Origin: CAVVUC01 sp963751395
GTDB lineage: Bacteria; Verrucomicrobiota; Verrucomicrobiia; Chthoniobacterales; Chthoniobacteraceae
Assembly: GCA_963751395.1 (NCBI GenBank)
Contig: CAVVUC010000001.1
Location: 1,302,001 to 1,366,000 of the forward strand
Length of the DNA stretch: 64,000 bases
Direction: 5' to 3'
Positions 42,887-52,395 of this stretch are shown piece after piece. A program made the translations under genes and the position numbers. Each line of letters opens with the position of its first letter. Position 1 is the first letter of the stretch. The notes beneath the pieces are model-generated. The model saw only the letters and a program-made list of their open reading frames with translations, was not told the DNA's origin and searched no databases.

Positions 42887-42932
42887 CCCGGTGTTGATAC
42901 TCGCGAATTCAATTGGCGTCTTGTGTCAAAGA

Positions 42933-43346
42933 AAGGGCAGGGGGGCCGTTCTGAGATCCGAGAAGTCAGACCCTTGCAATCTCCTCGGTTGCCAGAGCTT
43001 ACTTCACATGGCGACAAAGAATTTGATTTCTTGCGCAAAGAAGGGCGAATTTTCGCGTTCTTCTCGGCGGTCACCAAACCCGTTGGTGTCAAGCGAACGC
43101 AGAAACGCCTTCAGGCACCGCCCAAACCCCATGAGAGTTGCGCCGACTTACCCGAGGTGGTTGCTGCTCGAAAATCAAAAAGTCTTTACCATTCACGACC
43201 GCGTGGTAGCCTCGCCGCTGTTTCTCTTAATGATCGGTTCCTTTCCGAATCTCGTGATACGGTGCATGTCGGTATCACTTGTTGAACGAAGCGGTGCCGG
43301 GCAACAGAGAATCATCAGTAGATCAGACCCTTTTGCAGAGTAAGAC
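42933..43346. other. Non-coding stretch between the domain fragment and tRNA-Thr
   Basis: I see no gene, repeat or hairpin that can be supported here. Short open frames on the plus strand lack family features. It should hold the promoter of the tRNA gene. Being between a decayed gene and a tRNA, it may be leftover from the same rearrangement that produced the fragment. Confidence 0.45.
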
Positions 43347-43422
43347 GCCAGCGTAGCTCAGTTGGTAGAGCAGCTGATTCGTAATCAGCAGGTCACGGGT
43401 TCGAGTCCCGTCGCTGGCTCCA
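43347..43422 (+). tRNA. tRNA-Thr (anticodon CGU)
   Basis: The 76-base gene folds as a standard cloverleaf. The acceptor stem GCCAGCG pairs with CGCTGGC and the D arm is GCTC/GAGC. The anticodon stem GCTGA/TCAGC encloses loop TTCGTAA with anticodon CGT at 43380-43382, and the T arm is ACGGG TTCGAGT CCCGT. Discriminator T and an encoded CCA end the gene. It reads ACG codons. An IS3 remnant and then the rhamnosidase block follow directly on its 3' side. Confidence 0.97.
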
Positions 43423-43549
43423 GTATCCAAGCGGTTTCCAAGGCGATTCGGTCATGGCCTCGCATTTCGCGCAACGGTATGCGATTCACTTTGAATGCGT
43501 GTAAAACTGAGTTTCAGATTTACGAACGTAAGCATCGCAGCGGGAACAT

Positions 43550-43892
43550 GGGATACATGGTGTCGCACATCTCCCGGGAGCGTCCGCGCGCAGGCTATCG
43601 GATGGCGGCGGCGCTGCTGCGGCGCGGGGGGATGAGCGCCAATGCCAGGCGTGTGGCGCGTGTGTGGCGGCAGGAGGGGCTGAAAGGTGCCGCGCCGTCA
43701 GCGCAGCAAGCGCCAGAGGCTTGGCAGCAGCGAGAACGGCACGCAGCGGCGGCCGACCACGCGGGTCAACGAGGTGTGGAGCTACGACTTCATCTTCGAT
43801 CAGACGGTGGACGGGCGGCGGCTCAAATGGACTGCCAGACGCCGGTGGAGTTTGCGCAGCGCAGCCCTCGTTCTACAAATGCCGTGTCATGA
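43550..43892 (+). mobile_element. Remnant of an IS3-family transposase gene
   Basis: The translated text ISRERPRAGYRMAAALLRR, ARRVARVWRQEGLK and, in the next frame, VNEVWSYDFIFDQTVDGRRL is characteristic of IS3-family OrfB, including the first Asp of the DDE site. One extra G at about 43685 shifts the frame. After RRLKW the catalytic core is missing. The text then jumps to TPVEFAQRS, which resembles the extreme C-terminus of IS3 transposases, implying an internal deletion. No terminal inverted repeats were found. It is non-functional. Confidence 0.82.
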
Positions 43893-43932
43893 GCACCAAG
43901 AAGTTCGGATCCTGAGCCGGTGACAACCGCAT

Positions 43933-46770
43933 TTATTTTTCGGGCAGATTGGCCGGAGGCTTCTCGCCGGCGAGATCCCAATGCCCGGGTGCCACTTCGA
44001 AAAAGAGGCAGCCGTCTTTTTGTTCGCGGAACCGCACGCCCTCCAACGGTTTTGCCGGCCGGCCGTCTTCCCAGACCACTTTTCCGTTCGCGCGAATTCT
44101 CCGATACGGCTTGCCGGGAGCGATGGGCAGGCCGACGGTCGCCATTGTTTTGGCCGGCGAGTCCAAGGTCAGCGTGAATTGTTCCGGCGTCTGCCGCACG
44201 TCCAGGCGGATGTTGCCTTTGACCGTCGGCACGGTCGCCTCGATGTGGTTCAGCGGTCCCATCTGCGGCTTCACCTGATACATTTCAAAGCCCGGTGCGG
44301 TCGGGGCGATGCCGGCCACGTATTCCATCAGCAACGTCAGCGGCCCGCCGGACCAGCCGTGATTGTAACTGCCGCCGCCGTAACCTTCTGATCCGATGCC
44401 CCAGCCTTCCCATAGCGTGGTGATCTCGCTCTGGACCATTTTCCGATACCGCGACTTCATGCGCGTCAGCGCCGCGTCTGTGTCGCCCATGCGGAACAAC
44501 GATTCCAGAATGTACTTCTCCATGTAGGGGCTGGCCTCAAACGAGCTGGTGAAGACTTTCTTGATGGCCGGATACTGTTCCGGTGTGGCCAGGCCATAAA
44601 GCGCGGCGAGGCCGTGGCCGCGGTCGTCGGTCTTGCCGGTGTAGCCGGGCGACCGGTATTCGCTCTCCTTCCACAACACGCGGTTGTAATTTTCCGCGAT
44701 GCTCTTCCGCATCGCTTCATAACCGGGAATGTCAGCCTCATTGCCCGTCAAGCGCGCCATCTCGACCGCAGCGCCGAGCGCCTGATAAAACAACGCGCTG
44801 TCGATCACCGGTCGGTCGATGTTTTCGCCCCAGTCGCCCCAATCCCAACCGCCGGCGCGGTGCGCCACCAGACCCTCCGGCCCAAGTTGCCAGAGTGCCA
44901 GGTAGCGTTTCACGGCCGGGTAGGCGTGGGCAATGGTCTGCTTGTCGCCGGAATAACGGTAGTAATACCAGAAGCCGTGTTCGCCGATGCTGGAGAGCAT
45001 TTGGCCGGGCAGTTCCTTGTCCCAATTGCCGGCGGGCACGGGCGAGTAAAGCACGCCATCGGGCTTCTGCCAGTCCACCAGGTTGAGAATGGCTTTGCGG
45101 ACAAGCGCGTGGCCGCGCGCATCGCAACTGTAAAAAATTTCGCCCAGCAAAATCGCGGCGTCCCCCCACCACTGCGCCCGTTCGCGGTCGGGGTCCTGGA
45201 TGGAGTCGCGCATGTTCACGTTCATCGTGTGGCGGCATTTCAGCCAGAGGGTGTTGAGAAACGGGTCATCGCACTCGAAGCGGCCCACCCAGTCGGTATC
45301 GTAGCGCGTCTCGCGGTAGCGCAGGTCCAGAATCTCCACGCCGGCGGGGATGGAGTAGATCATCGAGTGACCGTTGAGATAGGCGAGACTCTCGAACTCC
45401 TGCACGCCGTCACACGTGACGTATTCCGAACGGAAATTGTATTCACTGCCGCCCTTGTAGTTGTCCGTGCGCATGTCGATCGTCAACCCGGCGGGCGCTT
45501 TGATTTTCAGATACGGCGAAATGGTGAGATTGCGCGGCAACCGGGCGCTGATTGGTTTGCCGTCGCTGACGCGCGGGAACTCGCGGGCGTTTTCGTAGGG
45601 CATCAACGCGCTGGTGCGCCAGAGCGGAATCGGCCGCTCGACCAGTTGGTTCCACGGCGCGCACGGAGGTTGTCCCAGCATTGTCGCTGCCGGCCAAGTC
45701 GAATCAACGAAGTCCGGCAAGATCCAGTTGCCGGGATCGAGGCGCGCGTCGAAGTGGATGTTGTCGTCCTGCAAGCGGTAGTTCGGATGCGGATCGCCCG
45801 TGCTGCCATACGCCGGATGCCGGAGCGTTTTCCACGAGGCGTCGGAGCGGACATCGCCCATTTCGAAAACAAATCCCGCCTTGCCGCTGCTCTTGTGGGA
45901 AAAGCCGTCCTTGCCCCAATACCAGGCCAGCACCGCGATGGTATTGTCGCCCTTGTGCAAATACGGCGCGAGGTCCACGACATCGAAATAGGTGTCCTGC
46001 GGATTGGGTCCGCGCTTCAAGCCGCCTTCATACACCGCCAGTTTGCCGTTCACCCACAGCCAGTATTTGGAATCCACGGCGATGCGAGCCACGGCAGTCT
46101 TGGGTTGCCCGGCCAGCGAAAAACTCTTGCGATAACAGGTCCACAAATTCCTTTGCGCACTGGCGGAGCCCCGGTTGATGGCCGACCACGGTGGAATTTC
46201 CAGCCCACCCAAGACACGCACCGGCTTCGATCCCGCCGGCAGGTTCGCAGAGCTTTTCCAACTGGAGTCCGTGGCAATCTCCAGAACCGCACCGTCGCCG
46301 CTCACGATTTGAATTTTCCCAATCAATCCAGCCGCATTGACAGAGCCTGAAGCCGGATCGTTGTCCGCCTGCACGACAATCTCATTGCGGCCGGGCTTGA
46401 GGGCGGCAGCAATATCCAGGGAGACCGGATTTTGCCAGTCGTCGCCAGCGCCGATTTGCTTTCCGTTGACTTGAAGTTTGAAATGATTGTCCGCCGCGAA
46501 AACCGCCACGGCCCGGCTGATCGTCGCGGCGTTGCTCAAATCCAATTCCCGACGGAAGAACTGCGTTCCCGCTGGTGCGTTGCGAGTGGCATCCACGCCG
46601 GTTTCGTCCGACCAGATCCAGGAAGCGCCGTCCAGCGTCACGCCCGGTAATGCAGCCGGGCCGATCCACTGCGCGCGCCACGGGTCTGGCGACGCCGACT
46701 CAGCCAGACATCGAACGGAAATCAAGCCGGTTGCCAGGAAGAGCGACAGTGTTTTTGATGAAATCGTCAT
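43933..46770 (-). CDS. Secreted GH78-type alpha-L-rhamnosidase
   Basis: GH78 enzymes remove terminal alpha-L-rhamnose. The 945-residue product has a signal peptide (MTISSKTLSLFLATGLISVRCLA). Beta-sandwich domains follow (about 30-480), including AVFAADNHFKLQVNGKQI and YWLWVNGKLAVYEGG, then an (alpha/alpha)6 catalytic domain and a C-terminal beta domain. The acid-residue block DPDRERAQWWGD (526-537) and the later TTLWEGWGIG supply the expected acidic catalytic residues. It is the last gene of the minus-strand block, 10 bases from the next rhamnosidase. It is only distantly similar to the two GH78 genes upstream of it. Confidence 0.88.
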   Translation of the reverse strand: MTISSKTLSLFLATGLISVRCLAESASPDPWRAQWIGPAALPGVTLDGASWIWSDETGVDATRNAPAGTQFFRRELDLSNAATISRAVAVFAADNHFKLQVNGKQIGAGDDWQNPVSLDIAAALKPGRNEIVVQADNDPASGSVNAAGLIGKIQIVSGDGAVLEIATDSSWKSSANLPAGSKPVRVLGGLEIPPWSAINRGSASAQRNLWTCYRKSFSLAGQPKTAVARIAVDSKYWLWVNGKLAVYEGGLKRGPNPQDTYFDVVDLAPYLHKGDNTIAVLAWYWGKDGFSHKSSGKAGFVFEMGDVRSDASWKTLRHPAYGSTGDPHPNYRLQDDNIHFDARLDPGNWILPDFVDSTWPAATMLGQPPCAPWNQLVERPIPLWRTSALMPYENAREFPRVSDGKPISARLPRNLTISPYLKIKAPAGLTIDMRTDNYKGGSEYNFRSEYVTCDGVQEFESLAYLNGHSMIYSIPAGVEILDLRYRETRYDTDWVGRFECDDPFLNTLWLKCRHTMNVNMRDSIQDPDRERAQWWGDAAILLGEIFYSCDARGHALVRKAILNLVDWQKPDGVLYSPVPAGNWDKELPGQMLSSIGEHGFWYYYRYSGDKQTIAHAYPAVKRYLALWQLGPEGLVAHRAGGWDWGDWGENIDRPVIDSALFYQALGAAVEMARLTGNEADIPGYEAMRKSIAENYNRVLWKESEYRSPGYTGKTDDRGHGLAALYGLATPEQYPAIKKVFTSSFEASPYMEKYILESLFRMGDTDAALTRMKSRYRKMVQSEITTLWEGWGIGSEGYGGGSYNHGWSGGPLTLLMEYVAGIAPTAPGFEMYQVKPQMGPLNHIEATVPTVKGNIRLDVRQTPEQFTLTLDSPAKTMATVGLPIAPGKPYRRIRANGKVVWEDGRPAKPLEGVRFREQKDGCLFFEVAPGHWDLAGEKPPANLPEK

Positions 46771-46779
46771 TTGATGCGT

Positions 46780-49731
46780 TCAGTCCTGGTTTTGATTGAA
46801 ACGAGGAAGCGGAACGGACCATTCATAATGGCCGGAACCGATTTGGCGAGAAGAACGGTCGGGAAGGAAGACCGTGGCCGTGCTGTTGGGCGGGATTTGC
46901 ACGGTGAGTTTGAAGGTTTTCGCGTTCTTTTCCCACTGGCTGACGATGCGGCCGTAAGGGCCGTCATGGTGCGCCTTGACCCAGGTGATGTCGCCGACCA
47001 CGGCCGGTTTGATGATGACGTTCTTGAAGCCCGGCGCGGCGGGGTCGGGCCGGATGCCGGCCAGTCCGTGATAGAGCCAGTTGTCCGCCGAGGTGAAACA
47101 GGAGTGGATCTGCGACCAATAGCCGTTCCACTGTTCCCACATGGTGGTCGCCCCCTGTTCGACCATGTAGCCCCAGCCGGGATAGTCTTTCTTTTGGTAG
47201 ATCCCGAGCACCAGGTCATCGCGGCCAATGCTGCCAAGATACTCCAGCAGGAACATCGTTCCCAACATGCCGGTGTCGAGGTGGCCGTTGTTCTTCTGCA
47301 CTATACATCTCACCAAGTTGTCCAGCACAGCCGCGCGTTCGGAGTCGGGGGTGACCCCGACGAGCAACGGGAAGGCGTAATAAATCTGCTCGTCAATCAC
47401 GTAGCGGTGGTTGGCGGCATCGTAGTAGGCCGCATGGGTGGCGGCGCTGATGGCGTCGGCGCGCTGACGGGCGTGTTGAGATTCGGCTGTGCGGCCCAGG
47501 GCGGCAGCCATGTTTTCCACCAACTGCCAGAGATGGACCCGGAAACAGTTGCAGAACAACTCGGCCATCTCCTTGCTCGGCCAGTTCTGCGTGTCCATGC
47601 CGCGGTTGGGCGGCACCCAGTCGCCGATGAACGAGAACCCTCCGCCCCAGGCCGGCAGCACGTCGTCCTTTGAGCGGCCGTCGAGATACTCGCAGTATTT
47701 CCGCGCGCCATCGAGGTTCTCCTCCAGCACCTTCGGATCGCCATAATGCAGGTAGTGTTCCCAGGGAATGCGCGCGATGCCGCCCGGCCAGGGCGGACCG
47801 CCCCCGCCTTTCTCGAACGGCGGCGCGACGTAGGGCAGATAGCCCCGCCGCATCTCCAATCCCAGCCGCCAGTCCTGCGCCCATTTGGAATAAAAGCTCG
47901 CGGCATCGAAGTTCATCATCATGCCCTGAATCGCCACCTGACCGTCGCCGTAGCCCATGCGTTCGCGGGTGGGACAATCCACGTAATAGCTGCCGAGATT
48001 CAGGCAGCGCTGCGTCCAGCGGTTGACCGTGTGAATCCGGCTGAGCAGCGAATCGGAGCACTCGAATGCCCCCGCGTCGGGCAGCGCACTTTCGACCAGC
48101 AGGGCGACCGCGTCATCCTTCGCCGGCGCACGGTCCAGACCTTCGACGACCACGTAGCGGAAGCCGGCGTAGTTGAATTTGTTTTGGAACATCTCGCCGG
48201 GTTGCCCGCCGGAGACGAACTCGCTGGTCTGGCGATACGTCTGATAGGCATTGTGCCCACCGCCGACCCGATCGAAATCAACGCAGCTCTGCCGGCTGAT
48301 GGCGATGTTGCCGATTGGCGAGGGCTGCACGCCGTCGGGAATCAAGCGGTCGGCGAAATGCATCCGCACCAGACGTCCGGCCGGAAGTCCGGGCAGCTTC
48401 AACTCGAGCCAGCCGGAGAGGTTGCGGCCGAAATCAATCTCGTAGCGGCCCTCCGCCAGCGGTGTGATCGAGACGGGGGCGATCCGTTCGCCAATGCGGT
48501 TGGCCGGCGCGGCATGCCAGACGCCCGCCCCGGCCGGCGCAGTGGCTTCCGCGATTGGCGACCAGCCAGCCAAATCCAGCCCCGCCCGGGCCCAATCGGG
48601 AATGAAACGGCCGGCATCCAGATGCTCGCCGCCGAAATTGTGCCAGTTCCAGCCGCCAATGTGGCTGATATTGCTGGGCCGGCTCCGCCACTGCGATCCG
48701 GTGCCGAACGTGAACGGCCGGCCACCGACCACGGCATCGAGCTGGGCGCGCAGCACCAAGTTGTCCGCCCATCCCTTGGCCGCCCAGATCCCAATGCAGT
48801 TCGTTCCGCGCTTCAGCAACCGGGCCACGTCATACGTCACCACAAACGTGCGGTCGCGCGTGTCCGAAACCGCCGGCATCAGCACATCGTCGCCGACCTT
48901 TTCCCCGTTCATATACAACTCGAAATAGGCCGGCGATTGAACCGTCACCAACGCGGAGTCCGGCGTGGACGTCAGCTCAAACTCTCCGCGGAACCACGGC
49001 GCGGGAACGCCCGGCGCCGCCTGCGGAATGGAAAGCATCTCGAAATCCCGGGCGCGCGATACTCCAGCCCGACCGCCGAGCGTGTATTCCACCACCAGTT
49101 CCTTGACGATATTGGGCGCGGGATCGCCGCCGAGCTGGTTGAATTCCACCTTGAACGGCAGCCGCTTTTCCTCCGCCACCCGCTTCAGGATGGGCGTGAC
49201 ATCCACCGCGACTTTTCCGTCGAGCGTGCGGTAGGTTGCCTTGGTCACGACCACACCCGTCGGAGCGGACACCGGTTCGGCTCCCGCAGCAATCCACTTT
49301 GCCTGCCAATCCTCGGGCTTGAGCAAGCCCATCGTCCACTGCGCTGGATCGCTCCATGACGAGCGTGTGCCGTCCTTGTCCCAGAGGCGCACTTTCCAAT
49401 GGCACTGTGTCTGCGAGGTGAGCGGCTTGCCGGCGTAGGCCACATGCAGGCTCCGATCTGAAAGCACTTTGCCGCTGTCCCAGAGATCGCCTTCGTCGTC
49501 GGCGAGTTTTTTCGGCGTCGAGGCGACGAGAACTTGATAGGCCGTCTGCCGCTGATCTTTCACGGGCGCGCCGTTCCGCTGGTTGTCCTCCATTTGCCAA
49601 CTCAACTGCGGTTGCGCCCGGTCCACACCAAGCGGTGACACCTGATTTTCGCAACGAATGTCTTTAACCACGGCTGCATGCAAGGCAGCAGCAGTGACCA
49701 ATAACACAGCAATAGATAATGAATAATTCAT
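46780..49731 (-). CDS. Secreted GH78 alpha-L-rhamnosidase
   Basis: The 983-residue product has a signal peptide (MNYSLSIAVLLVTAAALHA) and then the GH78 N-terminal Ig-like domain (QPQLSWQMEDNQRNGAPVK, WSDPAQWTMGLL). Rhamnose-binding beta-sandwich domains follow, and the catalytic barrel has YVDCPTRERMGYGDGQ, where Glu and Asp residues act in catalysis, and TTMWEQWNGYWSQ with the base Glu. The C-terminus is a beta domain (IGSGHYEWSVPLP). It overlaps the upstream GH78 gene by four bases (ATGA). Its N-terminal and C-terminal parts are close in DNA sequence to that neighbour, the middle is not. Confidence 0.93.
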   Translation of the reverse strand: MNYSLSIAVLLVTAAALHAAVVKDIRCENQVSPLGVDRAQPQLSWQMEDNQRNGAPVKDQRQTAYQVLVASTPKKLADDEGDLWDSGKVLSDRSLHVAYAGKPLTSQTQCHWKVRLWDKDGTRSSWSDPAQWTMGLLKPEDWQAKWIAAGAEPVSAPTGVVVTKATYRTLDGKVAVDVTPILKRVAEEKRLPFKVEFNQLGGDPAPNIVKELVVEYTLGGRAGVSRARDFEMLSIPQAAPGVPAPWFRGEFELTSTPDSALVTVQSPAYFELYMNGEKVGDDVLMPAVSDTRDRTFVVTYDVARLLKRGTNCIGIWAAKGWADNLVLRAQLDAVVGGRPFTFGTGSQWRSRPSNISHIGGWNWHNFGGEHLDAGRFIPDWARAGLDLAGWSPIAEATAPAGAGVWHAAPANRIGERIAPVSITPLAEGRYEIDFGRNLSGWLELKLPGLPAGRLVRMHFADRLIPDGVQPSPIGNIAISRQSCVDFDRVGGGHNAYQTYRQTSEFVSGGQPGEMFQNKFNYAGFRYVVVEGLDRAPAKDDAVALLVESALPDAGAFECSDSLLSRIHTVNRWTQRCLNLGSYYVDCPTRERMGYGDGQVAIQGMMMNFDAASFYSKWAQDWRLGLEMRRGYLPYVAPPFEKGGGGPPWPGGIARIPWEHYLHYGDPKVLEENLDGARKYCEYLDGRSKDDVLPAWGGGFSFIGDWVPPNRGMDTQNWPSKEMAELFCNCFRVHLWQLVENMAAALGRTAESQHARQRADAISAATHAAYYDAANHRYVIDEQIYYAFPLLVGVTPDSERAAVLDNLVRCIVQKNNGHLDTGMLGTMFLLEYLGSIGRDDLVLGIYQKKDYPGWGYMVEQGATTMWEQWNGYWSQIHSCFTSADNWLYHGLAGIRPDPAAPGFKNVIIKPAVVGDITWVKAHHDGPYGRIVSQWEKNAKTFKLTVQIPPNSTATVFLPDRSSRQIGSGHYEWSVPLPRFNQNQD

Positions 49732-52376
49732 GGAATTTTGGTTTTCAATGTGTAGTGACCCGAGCCGATGTGGCGGGATGTTTTATCGGGAAGGACCACG
49801 GTGGCGGTGCTGTTCGCCGGAACCACCACATCCAGCGTGAAAACGCCATCCGCCGCTTTTTTCCAATCCACGGCGATGCGGCCGTAGGGACCATCATGAT
49901 GCGCCTTGACCCAGGTGACATCGCCGACGACGGCGGGCTGGATGATGACGTTCTTGAAACCCGGCGCGGCGGGGTCGGGCCGGATGCCCGCCAGACCTTC
50001 GTAAAACCAGGCGCCCGGCGAGCCGGTTACAAGAATGATCTGACTGCCCCAGCCCGTCCATGTTTCCGGCCAGGTCGTGACCTTGCGTTTCTCCGCAAGA
50101 AAGCCCCAGCTCGGATACGTCGTCTGGGCCATCATTGTCGCCACGAGATCGTTCCGGTTCTCCCGGGCCAGCAGGTCGAGCATCATTGAAGTGCCCAACA
50201 TGCCGGTGTCGAGATGGCCGTTCTTCGCGGCGATGGCCTCTTCGAGGCGCTTGAGAATCACCGGCCGCAATTCGTCCGGCATGATCCGGGCCTGCAACGC
50301 AACCACCAGAAAGGCCTGGCGGCTGCACCGGTAGGTCTGCTTTTCCACGTCGAACCAGGTCTTGTGGATCAGTGGCCGGATCACGGCGAGCCGGTCGCGG
50401 CAGCGTTTCGCTTCGGATTCGTTGCCGAGCCGATCGGCGAAGGTGGCGAGCTGGTCCCACAGGATGACGCGGTAGCAGTTGTTGAAGAACTCCTTCTCGT
50501 CCATCGAGTCCTCGGGGAAACCGTGTTCGTTTTCCGAAGGGGTGGGCGTGACCCAGTCGCCGAGGAACCACGGACCGTTTTTGCCATAGGGGCAGTAGTA
50601 GCGCAGGATGTCGTCCTTGGTTTTGGATTCGATGAAATCGACATAGCGCCGCAGATTGTCGTAAACGACGGGGATGGGCGAGGCATCGCCGTAGTAGAGC
50701 AGCAGGCGGCGGGTCAGCTCGCTGGCCTGGCCTCCCCACGGCGGGCCGCCGCCATGATCGACGTGACGGGGCGCGGTATGGGCGATGAAGCCGTCCTCGC
50801 GCTGGGTGTCGGTCCAGTCTGTGAGCCATTTGCGGAAAAACGTGTCGCTGCGGAACTGGTAGAGGAAACCGGTGAGGAATGCGCCGGCGTCGCCGTAGCC
50901 TTCCTTTTCGCGGCTTTCGCCGGCACCGAGCACGCCATTCGGCGTCTGCGTTTTGTAGGTCGCAACGGTGATCTCATGGATGCGGTTGAACAAGGGATTC
51001 GAGCACTGGAAGGAACCGGCGCGCGGGAGATCCGTCATGATCGGCAAGGCGACCGCCTCGTCCGGTTTTGGCGCGCGGGTCAACCCGGAGATCACCGCGT
51101 AACGAAAGGCGTGCTGGTTGAACTTGCTGCAAAAGACATCCTCCGAGTTTTTGCCTGCGACGTAGATGTCCCGCTGGTTGAAGGTCTGGAACCCATCCGG
51201 ATTGGGCATGTGCTGGAGTTTCGGCTGGTCGAGATCAGCGTAGTCCAAAACAATTTCCTGACCCGGTTTAAGCCCGGCGAGTTTCAACTGCATCCAGCCG
51301 GTCAGCGTCGTGCCAAAATCAATCACCCACTTGCCGTTGACCTGGTAAATCTTCGCCGGCGCGATCGGCTTACCGATCCGGTTTGGCGGCATGGCCAGCC
51401 AACAGTGGGTGACCGCCGGCGCGTCCACTTCCCGGGCGGGAGACCAGCCGCTGTCGTCGAGCGCGGACCGATTCCAGTCCGCGATGAATTTCGCCGCGTC
51501 CCAGCGCTCGCCGCCCATGTCGTTCCAGCCCCAGTTGCCGACCTGGCTGAGGCAGCTCTCGGACGAACGCCATGCCCCATCCGTGCCGATGACGCTGTGG
51601 CCGGCCGCCGTTTCGATTTCGAGTTGCGCGCGCACAATTGGCGAGTGGTGGGGATTGCCATAGCGCGGCTGATACCAGCCCGGCGCGAGCCAGAGCGCGA
51701 GGGTGTTCGTTCCCGGCTGCAACAAGCCGGCGACGTCATGCACCGTGTAAAACATGCGCTTGGGGAAATGCGAGTAAGCCGGAGACAGCACGTCGTCGCC
51801 AACCTTCCGGCCGTTGACATACAATTCGCAAAGCCCCGGCGTGTTGACGAAAACCTCGGCGCGTTTGACGTCGGACGACACAACAAACGTGCGGCGCAGC
51901 CAGGGATGCGAAATCCCGTTGGTGGCCGGATGAGCGATCCATTTCGCCGTCCAATCCTCGGGTTTCAGCAGGCCCATTGTCCACCGGGCCGGATCGCTCC
52001 ATGACGAGCGTTTGCCATCCTTGTCCCAGAGGCGGACTTTCCAGTGGCACTGCGTCCGCGAGGCAAGCGGCTTGCCGGCGTAGGCCACATACAGGCTCTC
52101 GTCGGAGAGCACCTTGCCGCTGTCCCAGAGGTCGCCTTCGTCGGTGGCGAGTTTCTCCGGCGTCGAGGCAACGAGAATCTGATAGGCTGTCTGCCGCTGA
52201 TCTTTGACCGGCGCGCCGTTCCGCTGGTTGTCCTCCATTTGCCAACTCAACTGCGGCTGGGCCATGTCCACGCCTGCCGGTGCGACCAGATCTTCGCAAC
52301 GCAGGTCTTTGACCACCGCACCGGAAAGCAAGACGGTGCTGGCAAGGAGGGCCAAGAGGCAGGTGACATTTTTCAT
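49728..52376 (-). CDS. Secreted GH78-type alpha-L-rhamnosidase with altered acid motif
   Basis: The protein starts at ATG 52374-52376 (MKNVTCLLALLASTVLL, signal peptide); a longer frame begins at 52409 but adds residues before the signal. It shares the N-terminal Ig-like domain with the GH78 gene at 46780 almost word for word. In the catalytic region the usual DCPTRE motif is replaced by GAGESREKEGYGD, keeping Glu and Asp but not the Cys-Pro. The later segment reads TTWPETWTGWGS. Activity is likely but substrate geometry may differ. It overlaps the downstream GH78 gene by ATGA and lies 19 bases from the GH106 gene. Confidence 0.9.
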   Translation of the reverse strand: MKNVTCLLALLASTVLLSGAVVKDLRCEDLVAPAGVDMAQPQLSWQMEDNQRNGAPVKDQRQTAYQILVASTPEKLATDEGDLWDSGKVLSDESLYVAYAGKPLASRTQCHWKVRLWDKDGKRSSWSDPARWTMGLLKPEDWTAKWIAHPATNGISHPWLRRTFVVSSDVKRAEVFVNTPGLCELYVNGRKVGDDVLSPAYSHFPKRMFYTVHDVAGLLQPGTNTLALWLAPGWYQPRYGNPHHSPIVRAQLEIETAAGHSVIGTDGAWRSSESCLSQVGNWGWNDMGGERWDAAKFIADWNRSALDDSGWSPAREVDAPAVTHCWLAMPPNRIGKPIAPAKIYQVNGKWVIDFGTTLTGWMQLKLAGLKPGQEIVLDYADLDQPKLQHMPNPDGFQTFNQRDIYVAGKNSEDVFCSKFNQHAFRYAVISGLTRAPKPDEAVALPIMTDLPRAGSFQCSNPLFNRIHEITVATYKTQTPNGVLGAGESREKEGYGDAGAFLTGFLYQFRSDTFFRKWLTDWTDTQREDGFIAHTAPRHVDHGGGPPWGGQASELTRRLLLYYGDASPIPVVYDNLRRYVDFIESKTKDDILRYYCPYGKNGPWFLGDWVTPTPSENEHGFPEDSMDEKEFFNNCYRVILWDQLATFADRLGNESEAKRCRDRLAVIRPLIHKTWFDVEKQTYRCSRQAFLVVALQARIMPDELRPVILKRLEEAIAAKNGHLDTGMLGTSMMLDLLARENRNDLVATMMAQTTYPSWGFLAEKRKVTTWPETWTGWGSQIILVTGSPGAWFYEGLAGIRPDPAAPGFKNVIIQPAVVGDVTWVKAHHDGPYGRIAVDWKKAADGVFTLDVVVPANSTATVVLPDKTSRHIGSGHYTLKTKIP

Positions 52377-52395
52377 AAATAGGAAAAAAGAGTTG

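Noticed and set aside
42674..43343. Plus-strand frames of about 190-200 codons before tRNA-Thr
   Set aside because: They run antisense through the beta-sandwich fragment and have no recognisable domain or start signal.
44614..46350. 578-codon plus-strand frame in the first rhamnosidase gene
   Set aside because: It is antisense to a signal-peptide-bearing GH78-type protein with complete domain order, and there is no start context.
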